Origin: DATEVL01 sp964448245
GTDB taxonomy: Bacteria; Chloroflexota; Anaerolineae; Anaerolineales; E44-bin32
DNA: 15,895 nt
Direction of reading: 5' to 3'
Assembly: GCA_964448245.1 (NCBI GenBank)
Contig: CAYUWF010000052.1
Coordinates: forward strand, 1 to 15,895
Shown: in pieces, positions 1 to 7,266 of the stretch
Layout of the letters: every line of letters starts with the position of its first letter
Position numbering within the stretch: the first letter of the stretch is position 1
Translations under genes and position numbers: made by a program
The notes under the pieces: generated by a model
The model's input: the letters and a program-made list of their open reading frames with translations, nothing else
Told to the model about the DNA's origin: nothing
Database searches by the model: none

Positions 1-614
1 ATCCGGAGGGAGTCCAGAGCCTTGTCCGGCATGCCGATTTGGGCGTAGTAGCAGGCCAGGTTGTAGCGGACGACCCCGTGCCATTCGTCCGCCGGGTCGA
101 CCGCCAACAGCAAGGGCGCGGCCCCTTCCATCCAGCGGGTGGCGGCGGCGGTGCGGTCTCGGCGGCGAGCGAACTCGGCGTAGTGCAGCACCGGGTGATT
201 CCCGGCATCGACCGTCACTCTGCGCCATAGCGGCCGATCCGCCTGATCGGCGGTGGCGCTCGCCCCCAGCAGGTCTTCATTTAGGCCACCCAGGGCATCG
301 ATGTAGGCGACCCACGACGCCTTCGCCCTCCGTTGCACGACCTCCCAGGCCTGGCCGTGGTTCTCGTCGAAGATGGCCCGATTGACCTCGTCGAGTTCCT
401 TTGCTTCCGGCGGCAGCGGACCCTGATGGATGACCTTCAGCTCTTCTGCTCCTCGTTCGCGCCAGGTCGTCACGTGCGCGAGCAGGTCTTTGGCCGCCCA
501 GTCATCCGGCGCGCCGGCTGCCTGCCTCTCCTGTGCGGTAAGCCCACCGATATACTCGCCTTCGACCCTCCGCGTGAAGGCCGCGAGATCAGACAGGGTG
601 GGAAGCTTGGCCAT
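1..614 (-). CDS. DinB-like four-helix protein with C-terminal TPR-like segment (3' end outside window)
   Basis: The frame is open from an ATG at 614 to the window edge (204 complete codons and two bases of the next), so the C-terminus is missing. The start has a GAGG motif 5 nt upstream. Residues 1-150 look like a DinB/ClbS-DfsB-type helical bundle: a Trp-Ala-x-Lys-Asp-Leu-Leu-x-His stretch puts a histidine at 47, and His140 and His144 form an HxxxH pair, together the usual three-histidine metal site of the superfamily. From about residue 178 the sequence turns TPR-like (YNLACYYAQIG, then DKALDSLR). Some DinB relatives are thiol-dependent transferases or DNA-protecting hydrolases, but the substrate cannot be read here. 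It lies 183 bp after the second permease and may be a separate unit. The family call is fairly firm, the fusion likely, the function unknown. Confidence 0.75.
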   Translation of the reverse strand, partial: MAKLPTLSDLAAFTRRVEGEYIGGLTAQERQAAGAPDDWAAKDLLAHVTTWRERGAEELKVIHQGPLPPEAKELDEVNRAIFDENHGQAWEVVQRRAKASWVAYIDALGGLNEDLLGASATADQADRPLWRRVTVDAGNHPVLHYAEFARRRDRTAAATRWMEGAAPLLLAVDPADEWHGVVRYNLACYYAQIGMPDKALDSLR

Positions 615-797
615 GGCGTCCTCGGTTGCGATGGGGCGATTGTACTGCGCCGCGTCGTGTGAGGCCTCTCGGGGCTACCAGAACAGCGGACTCCAGCCAC
701 CACAATCCCACCCAGGATCTGGTCTCCGCTCGAAAGGACCGGATGAGCGAGACAAATCCATGGTCGGAACCAGGAGGCGACGACCGGAACGACGGAA
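615..797 (-). other. Intergenic gap between permease and DinB-TPR gene
   Basis: No gene is seen. A minus-strand TACAAT (639-644) sits about 25 nt before the DinB-TPR start and resembles a -10 box, but no convincing -35 box lies 16-18 nt upstream. An imperfect inverted repeat (arms 722-731 and 745-753, one bulge, 13-nt loop) follows the permease stop and could be a weak transcript-end hairpin. No T-run follows it on the transcribed strand, so it is not a standard intrinsic terminator. Confidence 0.25.
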
Positions 798-1673
798 TCA
801 CTCCTCTTTGCGGGGAAGCCCCAAGGCTGCGGGCTTGGCGGCGCCCCATCGGGAACTGAACCACCTCGTGGACATCAGGACGAGGACGGCGATGGTGATG
901 ATGAAGGGGACGGTCCTCCAGAGATACCTGGACATCACGTCGGGGAGGATGAGCTGAGGGTTGAGCGAGAGCTGCCATAGAGTGCCGAACAGGACGGAGC
1001 CGCCTAAGAGGATAAAGGGATTCCACAAAGAGAAGAAGACCAGGGCCAGAGCAATGAACCCCCACCCCAAGAGGGAGTTGATGCCCCACACCGGATTGTA
1101 GTCCAGGGAGTAGACGGCCCCCGCCAGGCCCATGAGCATGCCGCCGCCGACGACGCTCAGGTAGCGAATCCGGTTGACATTGATGCCGGAAACCTCGGTG
1201 ACCGATGGGCTCTCTCCCGCCGATCGTATTCGCAGGCCTAAGGTGGTCTTGGAGAGGACCCACCAGGTCAGGACCACCAGCCCGACGCCGAGGAAGAAGA
1301 AAGGCGAAAGACCGGCTAGCTCGGGAATCCGCTCCATGCCCAGCGGCCCCGTGAAAGGGTAGCCGAGGTAGGCCGTCAGACCGAAACCCAGGATCCAAAT
1401 CCCCATCCCGTTCACGACCTGGTCGCCCCCCAGGGTGATGGAGAGGAAGCCGTGCAGCGCGGCGATAAGGCCTCCGATGACAATGGCCGCCAGGAAGCCG
1501 AGCAGATAGCTCCCGGTGGTCTTGGCCACGATGAAACCCACGGTGGCCCCGAAGAGCATTACCCCTTCAATGCCAACGTTCAGGATGCCGGCGCGCTGAC
1601 CGATCAATTCGCCGAGCGCCGCAATCGTGAAGACCGTCGAAGCATTCAGGCTTCTCGCCGCAAACTCCCACAT
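798..1673 (-). CDS. ABC transporter permease, nucleoside/purine type (second permease)
   Basis: This 291-residue, strongly hydrophobic protein is an inner-membrane permease of the BPD_transp_2 (branched-chain amino acid/ribose/nucleoside) class, resembling B. subtilis YufQ. Diagnostic stretches are LGELIGQRAGILNVGIEGVM near residues 21-40, LGGDQVVNGMGIWILGFG around 81-98, and KTTLGLRIRSAGESPSVTEVSGI around 141-163, the cytoplasmic loop that contacts the ATPase. About eight hydrophobic segments are visible. The ATG comes one base after the TAG of the first permease, with AAGGAG 8 nt upstream inside that gene, so the two are translationally coupled. It should pair with the first permease as the channel heterodimer. 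Length and ends are normal for the family. The exact substrate cannot be told from the permease. Confidence 0.93.
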   Translation of the reverse strand: MWEFAARSLNASTVFTIAALGELIGQRAGILNVGIEGVMLFGATVGFIVAKTTGSYLLGFLAAIVIGGLIAALHGFLSITLGGDQVVNGMGIWILGFGLTAYLGYPFTGPLGMERIPELAGLSPFFFLGVGLVVLTWWVLSKTTLGLRIRSAGESPSVTEVSGINVNRIRYLSVVGGGMLMGLAGAVYSLDYNPVWGINSLLGWGFIALALVFFSLWNPFILLGGSVLFGTLWQLSLNPQLILPDVMSRYLWRTVPFIITIAVLVLMSTRWFSSRWGAAKPAALGLPRKEE

Positions 1674-1674
1674 C

Positions 1675-2787
1675 CTATGGCTCCTTTTCCATCTTCTTCC
1701 AGACGATCGTGTTGCGATAGAAGAACTGAAAGGCGACCAGGGTGATCATCAGGATCCCGAGCAGAGCGTAATCGATGCCATAGCCTAGTTGGAGCTGTCC
1801 CTGGACGAACCGGCCTCCATTGGTCAGGCCGCCGAACAGTAGGGCGAAGGGAATTGCCACCAGGGGGTTGCCCTGGGAGATCAGCCCACAGATGATCCCG
1901 TAGAACGACAGATCGCCGAAGTCACCGTAGTTCAAAGGGATCTTGTAGACACCGGGGACGGCGGCGAAGTAGTGGTATCCGGCGAGGCCGGCGATCATCC
2001 CGCCGAGGGTGAACGCCACCAGCGGCACATTGCGGGGGCTGATGCCCGCGTACTTGGCCGCCGACGGGCTGAGGCCAAAGGCCCTGATGCGATAGCCCAG
2101 CGTGGTTTTGGCGAACATAAAGTACAACAGCACCGTCACCCCCAGGGCCATGGGGATGGTGAAAGGCCCGCCCAAGACCAGGGGCGGGTAGACCGACTCG
2201 GACAACTTGAATCCTTCGCCTTCACCGCCGCCGCCCATGAAGGGGCCCCCCTCCTTGATCATGTAGGCGATCAGCCAGAAGACGATCGAGTTCAGCATCA
2301 TGCTGACGACGATCTCATTCGTATTGAAGCGCCCCTTGAGGAAACCCGGGATGGCTCCGATCACAGCCCCGCCCAGGATCGCCCCGAGGATCATAAGGCC
2401 GACGATGACCGCAGGCGGCCATATCGGACTCTGGGATCCCTTGGCCCCAAAAGCCAGCGCCACGCCGAAGGCAGCCAGCGCGCCGCTGTAGAGCTGACCG
2501 GCAATCCCGATGTTCCACAGTCCGGCCTTCATTGGGACGATGAAGGCGCACGTGCACAACAGGATGAAGATGGATCGGTTGATCGTCAGGGGCAGGCCGA
2601 ACGCATTGAGAAAGCCATAGGAGAAGAGGGCCCGATAGCCCACCATCGGGCTGACCCCGGCCTGGCGGAAGATGAGGCCTACCAGCCCCAGGGCGATGAC
2701 AATCGCAAACAGGGAGATCGACGTCGCTTCCCAGCCGGTGACCTTCGCCTTCCTCTCGAACATCACTTCATAGCCGGCGAGTCTCAA
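1675..2787 (-). CDS. ABC transporter permease, nucleoside/purine type (first permease)
   Basis: A 370-residue hydrophobic permease, partner of the following one and similar to B. subtilis YufP. An early membrane segment at about residues 22-42 is followed by the family stretch MKAGLWNIGIAGQLYSGALA, the FNTNEIVVSMMLNSIVFWL stretch, and the KTTLGYRIRAFGLSPSAAKY coupling loop. The assigned start is TTG at 2787, 4 nt after the ATPase stop, with AAGGTG in the ATPase tail as a modest ribosome site. An ATG eight codons later (2763) is an alternative with no better ribosome site, so the first eight residues are uncertain. The tight spacing to both neighbours places it inside one transcript with the ATPase and second permease. 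The family assignment is firm; the nucleoside/purine specificity is inferred from the accompanying BMP-type binding protein. Confidence 0.92.
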   Translation of the reverse strand: MRLAGYEVMFERKAKVTGWEATSISLFAIVIALGLVGLIFRQAGVSPMVGYRALFSYGFLNAFGLPLTINRSIFILLCTCAFIVPMKAGLWNIGIAGQLYSGALAAFGVALAFGAKGSQSPIWPPAVIVGLMILGAILGGAVIGAIPGFLKGRFNTNEIVVSMMLNSIVFWLIAYMIKEGGPFMGGGGEGEGFKLSESVYPPLVLGGPFTIPMALGVTVLLYFMFAKTTLGYRIRAFGLSPSAAKYAGISPRNVPLVAFTLGGMIAGLAGYHYFAAVPGVYKIPLNYGDFGDLSFYGIICGLISQGNPLVAIPFALLFGGLTNGGRFVQGQLQLGYGIDYALLGILMITLVAFQFFYRNTIVWKKMEKEP

Positions 2788-2791
2788 GGAA

Positions 2792-4330
2792 CTACACCTT
2801 CTGGCTCAGGCCCGCCATCATGGCCCCGATGTCCACCCGGCCGGCCTGTTCGATGGAGAGAACGCCCATGAATTTGCCCTCGTAGATCGGCGCCACGCGA
2901 TCGCTCAGCGAAAGAACTTCCTCGAGGTCTTGCGAGATGAGCAGAATGGCGGCGTGCTGCCGCTTCGCCTCCAACAGTTTGTTCTGGACGAATTCAGTGG
3001 CCCCGACGTCCAGCCCGTGGGTCGGAAGGTTGGCGATGATCAGCCGCGGCCGGCGGGAGAGCACGCGCGCCAGGATGACCTTTTGCAGATTGCCGCCGGA
3101 CAGGCTCCTGGCCGTGCTGTCCGGACCGGAGGCGACGATTCCGTATTCGGAGATCAGCCCTTCGGTAAGCTTGCGCGTCTTCTGGGAATCGACGATCCCC
3201 CACCGGGAGAAGGCGTCATCGAAGTGGTAGTTCATCAGGACATTGTCGATCAGGGAGTAATCGCCGATCGAACCCACTTCGACCCGGTCCGACGGGATAT
3301 ACCCCATGCCGTTCTTCCATCGTTCCAGACTGGCGGAATGGGTGATGTCGATCCCGTCCATCCGCACCTTGCCGCCCTCGGCACGGCGCAGCCCCGCTAG
3401 GACCTCGGCCAGGACCTGTTGCCCGTTTCCGGAAACTCCGGCAATGCCGAAGATCTCGCCTTCATGCACGGAAAAGGAGGCGCCCTTCAAGGCCACAAGT
3501 CCTTTGTCGTCCTTGGCGGACAGGTTGTCCACCTCGAGAATGGGCTTGCCGCGCTCAACCTCAACGCGGTCAAGCCGGAAGATCACCTCGCGGCCTACCA
3601 TTTCCCGCGCCAGGCTGGTCTCGGTCGCCTCCGTCGTGCGCAGGCGGGCGGTGACCTGGCCCCGGCGGAGAACTGTCACCCGGTCGCTGATGGCGAGCAC
3701 AATGGGCAGCTTGTGGGTGATAAACGGGACGAGGGCGAGATCGTCGCCCGTCATGATGCGGATCGACTCCAAGAGCTTCTCCGTTTCCGGCGGCGCCAGC
3801 GCGGACGTCGGCTCGTCCAGGATGAGAATCCGGGCGCCTCGATACAGCGCCTTGAGGATTTCCACGACCTGTTTTTCGCCCTCCGAGAGCTGCCAGACTT
3901 TCGCCTTGAGGTCGATCTTGAAACCGTACCGGTCGCAAAGCTCCGCAATCTCGCCGCGGATCCGCCTCAAGTCGGGAACCCTTCCCGCTTTGGGGTGACC
4001 CAGCAGGATGTTCTCGATGACCGTGTGAGCGGGGATCAGCTTGCGGTTCTGGTGAACCATCCCGATGCCCAGCTGAATGGCGTCAAGGGGTGAGCGGAAG
4101 GTCCGCTTCTCCCCCTGAACGTAGATCTCGCCTTCGTCGGGCTGGAGCAGCCCGAACAGGATCTTCATCAGGGTAGTCTTGCCGGCGCCATTCTCCCCCA
4201 GGATGGCGTGGATCTCACCCGCGCGTATGTCGAAGTCGATACGGTCATTGGCGACGACTCCGGGGAATCGCTTGGTGATTCCGCTTGCCTTCAGCACCGT
4301 ATCGCCGCGTTTCACGGGTTGGTTGGACAT
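2792..4330 (-). CDS. Double-domain ABC transporter ATPase (nucleoside/sugar importer type)
   Basis: This 512-residue cytoplasmic ATPase has two fused nucleotide-binding domains, as in YufO/RbsA/MglA proteins, and powers the importer encoded around it. Domain 1 is complete: Walker A GENGAGKT (45-52), Q-loop glutamine near 94, LSEGEKQ signature (148-154), Walker B ILILDEP (168-174), switch His near 206. Domain 2 is degenerate in the way typical of this class: its P-loop reads GVSGNGQQ (298-305) without the Lys-Thr pair, the signature LSGGN is kept (410-414), and the Walker B end reads NLPTHGLD (434-441) without the usual catalytic glutamate, so hydrolysis probably occurs at one site. It starts 214 bp after the lipoprotein gene. 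The ATG at 4330 has a moderate AGGT motif about 7 nt upstream. Confidence 0.95.
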   Translation of the reverse strand: MSNQPVKRGDTVLKASGITKRFPGVVANDRIDFDIRAGEIHAILGENGAGKTTLMKILFGLLQPDEGEIYVQGEKRTFRSPLDAIQLGIGMVHQNRKLIPAHTVIENILLGHPKAGRVPDLRRIRGEIAELCDRYGFKIDLKAKVWQLSEGEKQVVEILKALYRGARILILDEPTSALAPPETEKLLESIRIMTGDDLALVPFITHKLPIVLAISDRVTVLRRGQVTARLRTTEATETSLAREMVGREVIFRLDRVEVERGKPILEVDNLSAKDDKGLVALKGASFSVHEGEIFGIAGVSGNGQQVLAEVLAGLRRAEGGKVRMDGIDITHSASLERWKNGMGYIPSDRVEVGSIGDYSLIDNVLMNYHFDDAFSRWGIVDSQKTRKLTEGLISEYGIVASGPDSTARSLSGGNLQKVILARVLSRRPRLIIANLPTHGLDVGATEFVQNKLLEAKRQHAAILLISQDLEEVLSLSDRVAPIYEGKFMGVLSIEQAGRVDIGAMMAGLSQKV

Positions 4331-4453
4331 CGTGTCAACCTGCTACCTGCCGGTGATAGTTGCCTGACCGCCCTCGACAGGGGCGCACCCGGAGATCCGG
4401 ATCCCCGCCCACTGGCCCCGCGGCCCCCGGTCGCATCTCGCCCCAGTGGAATG

Positions 4454-4499
4454 GTGAGGCTCCCGTCCCGAGCCTGGCGCCCCAGGACGAGAGCCTCAC
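4454..4499 (-). promoter_or_regulatory. Intercistronic stem-loop between binding-protein and ATPase genes
   Basis: Inside the 214-bp gap 4331-4544, arms 4454-4468 and 4485-4499 are complementary over 15 bp with one mismatch, around a 16-nt loop. An inner CCTGG/CCAGG pair (4473-4477, 4482-4486) can form instead near the loop. No T-run follows on the transcribed strand, so it is more likely an mRNA-stabilising or partly attenuating hairpin than a full terminator. Such elements often keep binding-protein mRNA in excess over the membrane components. A shorter GTGAC/GTCAC inverted repeat (4505-4519) lies just upstream in the transcript. Nothing else is seen in the gap. Confidence 0.5.
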
Positions 4500-4544
4500 T
4501 GCCTGTGACTATCTGTCACGCGTCATTCGCACTGATACGCAGAT

Positions 4545-5843
4545 CTACTCCAGGATGGTCGTCCCCAGCAGATCGAAGTTGAACTGGGACAGCAGCCATT
4601 CTGTGGTCGCCGCTACGCCGGCGGCCTTGACCACGGTGCCCGCGGCCGGGATCGGCAGGCCGTCGAGCTCCAGGCCCGTTCCGTTGCTCACGAATTCGTG
4701 CTCCGTGAACGGATCCCACTCCCCGGTCATCATTTGCTCGCGTCGCAGCACGACGAGGTCGATGATCTCCTGCGGGATGGACGGCAGCGCCGCCGGGCTG
4801 ATGGCGTCGATACCGATCTTGCCGTCGTTCATCAGGTCAACGGTCGGTTCCACGGTGCCGTCGGCCAGGGTCATCGTCGTCTCCATGCCCGGATACAGGA
4901 TGGTCTCCGGCGTCTTGTTGCCGGCCAGGTAGTTCAGGACCATCTGCTCGTAGATGACCTCCCAGCGCGTGTCGAACGACACGGCGACGGTGTCGGTGTC
5001 GGACCAGCCGTACTCACCGACGATGTCCATGTCCTTGCCGACGAACCACACACCCTTCTCCTTGGCGACGTCCATGGTGGAGCTGGAGTCGGTCTGCTGG
5101 GTCAGGACATCCACGTTGTAGGTATCGACCAGTGTCTCGGCAATGGCTCGCTCTTCAGCGGGAAGGTACCAGTTGCCGGCGAACTTGATATAGACGTTGA
5201 TGTCTTTATCGAGAAGCGCCGCCGCATCCTGCACGCCAAGGATGAAGCCGGCCTGGCGCCGGATCACCTGAACGTTCGGAAAGGCGGAGGTGATGCCGAT
5301 GTTGCCTGTCTGGGTCAGAGCCCCGGCGATCAGCCCCTCCAGGTATAGGGCCTGATACTGCTTGGGGAAGAACCGAATGAAGTTCGACTCGGTCGACAGG
5401 TCACTGGCAATGACGGACCCGAAGTAGACGTCGGGGTACGTCGCGGCGATGTCCTTCAGGGGGAGTCCCATGAACTCCGCATTGCCGATGACGATGTTCG
5501 CTCCGCTGGCGATCAGCTCCTCGGCGAACGGATTGGTCTGATCGGGAGCAACATTCTCGCGATAGACGTAGGTGACGTTGGGGTACTTCTCGGCGATGCG
5601 TTTGGCGGCCCGGTCGTGGGCTCCGGACCAGGTAGTCCCGGCGATCTGGCTGAAATGCTCAATCGCCAAGACGATATCCGCCGGCTCCGCAGTTGCCTGA
5701 GCCGCCGCCGTGGGCTGCTCGGCCGCTGCCGTAGGCTGTTCGGCCGGGGGCGCGGCCGTGGGGGTCGAGGGTGCACAAGACCCCAGCACCATACTCGTGA
5801 CCAGGAGCAGCGCGGCGAAAACGAAGGACTTCTTGCTGTTCAT
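4545..5843 (-). CDS. BMP-family substrate-binding lipoprotein (nucleoside/purine ABC importer)
   Basis: The 432-residue protein is the extracytoplasmic binding component of the importer. The ATG at 5843 is preferred over an in-frame ATG seven codons upstream because GGAGG lies 5 nt before it and the signal peptide then begins MNSKK. The lipobox ends LGSC with the lipidated cysteine at 23. An Ala/Pro/Thr/Gln linker follows (about 24-55), then a BMP/PnrA-type fold. Stretches such as FAGNWYLPAEERAIAETLV and LTQQTDSSSTMDVAKEKGV followed by FVGKDMDI resemble the BMP subgroup that includes purine-binding proteins, which is why a purine or purine-derived ligand is proposed. It heads the transporter genes and is preceded by a 411-bp gap with a candidate promoter, so it is probably the first gene of its unit. 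Family is firm, ligand inferred. Confidence 0.9.
   Translation of the reverse strand: MNSKKSFVFAALLLVTSMVLGSCAPSTPTAAPPAEQPTAAAEQPTAAAQATAEPADIVLAIEHFSQIAGTTWSGAHDRAAKRIAEKYPNVTYVYRENVAPDQTNPFAEELIASGANIVIGNAEFMGLPLKDIAATYPDVYFGSVIASDLSTESNFIRFFPKQYQALYLEGLIAGALTQTGNIGITSAFPNVQVIRRQAGFILGVQDAAALLDKDINVYIKFAGNWYLPAEERAIAETLVDTYNVDVLTQQTDSSSTMDVAKEKGVWFVGKDMDIVGEYGWSDTDTVAVSFDTRWEVIYEQMVLNYLAGNKTPETILYPGMETTMTLADGTVEPTVDLMNDGKIGIDAISPAALPSIPQEIIDLVVLRREQMMTGEWDPFTEHEFVSNGTGLELDGLPIPAAGTVVKAAGVAATTEWLLSQFNFDLLGTTILE
5701..5742 (-). repeat. Tandem 21-bp duplication in lipoprotein linker
   Basis: Two adjacent 21-bp units (5701-5721, 5722-5742) differ at three positions and encode the repeated linker heptad AEQPTAA in the binding protein. 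It is a coding microduplication in the flexible membrane tether, so length variation there should be tolerated. Confidence 0.75.
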
Positions 5844-6032
5844 CACTTCCTCCCTCGGGATCATCTGAGAATTTAGACGGATGGTGGTGAGGCGGATGAT
5901 GGTGGACTATCGATGGGCCGGTGACCTCCCTTCGCATCTCTCATGCAGTGGCGTTCGGATGGGGCATGATCGCGATCCGCCCGGGGTGCCGCGTGGCTCC
6001 GGCCAACCGCATGGCCGACTGCCGTGCCTTCG

Positions 6033-6061
6033 AGTCTACGGCATATGGCCGAACCTGCCAA
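6033..6061 (-). promoter_or_regulatory. Candidate sigma70-like promoter for importer genes
   Basis: On the minus strand TTGGCA (6061-6056, five of six consensus positions) is followed after exactly 17 nt by TAGACT (6038-6033, four of six). The start would be near 6026, giving a leader of about 180 nt before the lipoprotein. The spacer contains CGGC-N5-GCCG (6039-6051), a possible repressor half-site pair lying over the polymerase footprint. It is a pattern match only; another promoter could lie further right. Confidence 0.35.
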
Positions 6062-6072
6062 TCGGGGCGCCG

Positions 6073-6086
6073 GGCCTCCGGAGGCC
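6073..6086. promoter_or_regulatory. 14-bp perfect palindrome upstream of candidate promoter
   Basis: GGCCTCCGGAGGCC is fully self-complementary and lies 11 bp upstream of the candidate -35 box. A dimeric regulator could bind it, but in GC-rich DNA such a palindrome can occur by chance and no regulator gene is in the window. Confidence 0.3.
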
Positions 6087-6254
6087 GCCTCCCCTGCTGG
6101 CTGTCGGCGCTGGCGCGTCGCTTCCGCGCCCGTAAGGTTTCATTCGCTGGCAACGCTCCCGCCGGACGAGGACTCGGTAAAGATGGGCGGCTCTCCGACT
6201 GCGCTCGGGACGACCGGACCGCAGCCAGGCCAACGCGGCTGGGGCGCTGCGACC

Positions 6255-7247
6255 TTACCCACCTGAACGCGCACAAGGCAACATCTGTCCGATTTCGAAA
6301 CGGGATTCGGAGGAGGTTTCTTGCGGCCTAAGACGCGTCGTCCAGGCCTCGCCGCCGGGCAAGAGGGCATCCAGGACCTGGATAAACCCGGCTAAGGCGT
6401 CGGCCCCGGACGTGTGCCCGATCGTCGTGAGCCGGCGCAAGGCGGCCTGGGTGGCCGACGGGTCGCTTCGGCTGAGAGCCTGGATCAGGTCGTGCCAGCC
6501 CTCCCCGGCCGCGCCGGCGGCGGCGGCCCGCAAGTACGCGCCGGAGGCTGTTGTTGTGCGTTGCGAGGCGGCCACGGCCACGGCCATGCTCAGCGAACTG
6601 GCCAGCCGTGGTGGTAGGAGCACCCACATCGAGTTCATGGCGCCCATCAGGTAGTCGTCGCCGGACGGCGTGAAGCCGGGGCCGAGCCCGGCCAGGGCAG
6701 CGGCGGTGCGCCGTACGTCGTCAAAGGCGGATTGGTCTGTTGTGTCTGCGGCGGCCGTCAGACAGGTAACAAGATCGAGGGCGCGCGATCGAGCCGCTTC
6801 GAGCAGCCTGGTCGCCGGGCTGTGGGGCGGATCCTGCAATATCTCGGCCAAGCTCCCGGAGGGCGCGCGGCGTAGGAGCTCGACGCGCAGCCAGGCGACC
6901 AAACCAGGGGCTTCCGTCAGTGTCGCTCGCAGGTCTTCCCACGGCGGACGAGCTTGCCAGACGCGCGCCCGGTCGAGGTGAACGGCCACTGCGTCCGCGG
7001 TGATCACCGCGCCCGTCCAGCGGACGCGGCTCTCCGGTGCGACCCTCGCCAGGTAGGGCGCCAGGCCGGTGACGCTCACGGAAAGGGGGCCGAATGGCGT
7101 CCCCGGCGACGTGAGGACGACCACATCCCCGGGCGATGTCTCCAGGTAGAGCCCGGCCGGGAAGACGTGCAGCACCCGACCCTCCTGGCTGCGCTCGAGG
7201 ACGCTCTGCGCCAAGGACGAAATCCGGGTTGCTTCAAGATGGAGCAT
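6255..7247 (-). CDS. ylbF: DUF2877 protein, YlbF/AllH-like (putative oxamate carbamoyltransferase component)
   Basis: The 330-residue protein shows the DUF2877 signatures: GLGPGFTPSGDDYL (187-200), TTTASGAYLRAAAAG (about 231-245) and GHTSGADALAG (277-287). In E. coli the homologue YlbF (AllH) is reported to act with FdrA and YlbE as oxamate carbamoyltransferase, making oxamate and carbamoyl phosphate from oxalurate; that role is transferred by homology. No signal peptide or membrane segment is seen, so it is cytoplasmic. It starts 19 nt after the molybdenum-enzyme stop with a weak GGGG ribosome site, so it is probably cotranscribed with that gene. Unlike E. coli, where the three genes adjoin, it is separated from the DUF1116 gene by three genes. 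The DUF2877 call is strong, the biochemical role moderate. Confidence 0.85.
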   Translation of the reverse strand: MLHLEATRISSLAQSVLERSQEGRVLHVFPAGLYLETSPGDVVVLTSPGTPFGPLSVSVTGLAPYLARVAPESRVRWTGAVITADAVAVHLDRARVWQARPPWEDLRATLTEAPGLVAWLRVELLRRAPSGSLAEILQDPPHSPATRLLEAARSRALDLVTCLTAAADTTDQSAFDDVRRTAAALAGLGPGFTPSGDDYLMGAMNSMWVLLPPRLASSLSMAVAVAASQRTTTASGAYLRAAAAGAAGEGWHDLIQALSRSDPSATQAALRRLTTIGHTSGADALAGFIQVLDALLPGGEAWTTRLRPQETSSESRFEIGQMLPCARSGG

Positions 7248-7266
7248 TGTTATCCCCGCCCGGCGC

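Larger units (their letters stand above)
5844..6254 (-). other. 411-bp upstream region of the importer genes
   Basis: No credible coding region is seen; the short frames through here have no family resemblance. It separates the DUF2877 stop from the lipoprotein start. It holds a candidate sigma70-type promoter (6033-6061), a 14-bp perfect palindrome (6073-6086), and a further inverted repeat with one mismatch (6009-6015 and 6021-6027) near the predicted transcript start. A short CAGCC/GGCTG repeat just after the DUF2877 stop is too weak to call a terminator. Confidence 0.5.

Noticed and set aside
722..753. Intrinsic terminator after the second permease
   Set aside because: The stem has a bulge and a 13-nt loop, and no T-run follows on the transcribed strand.
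589..1398. 269-codon minus-strand frame overlapping the second permease and the DinB-TPR gene
   Set aside because: It is out of frame with both recognised genes and has an Arg/Pro/His-rich translation typical of a shadow.
1972..2871. 299-codon plus-strand frame opposite the first permease
   Set aside because: It is antisense to a clear membrane permease and is Asp/His/Arg/Gln-rich with no domain.
4504..4520. CRP-like site (TGTGAC ... GTCACG)
   Set aside because: The half-sites are 7 nt apart instead of 6 and lie just after the lipoprotein stop rather than near a promoter; a small hairpin is at least as likely.
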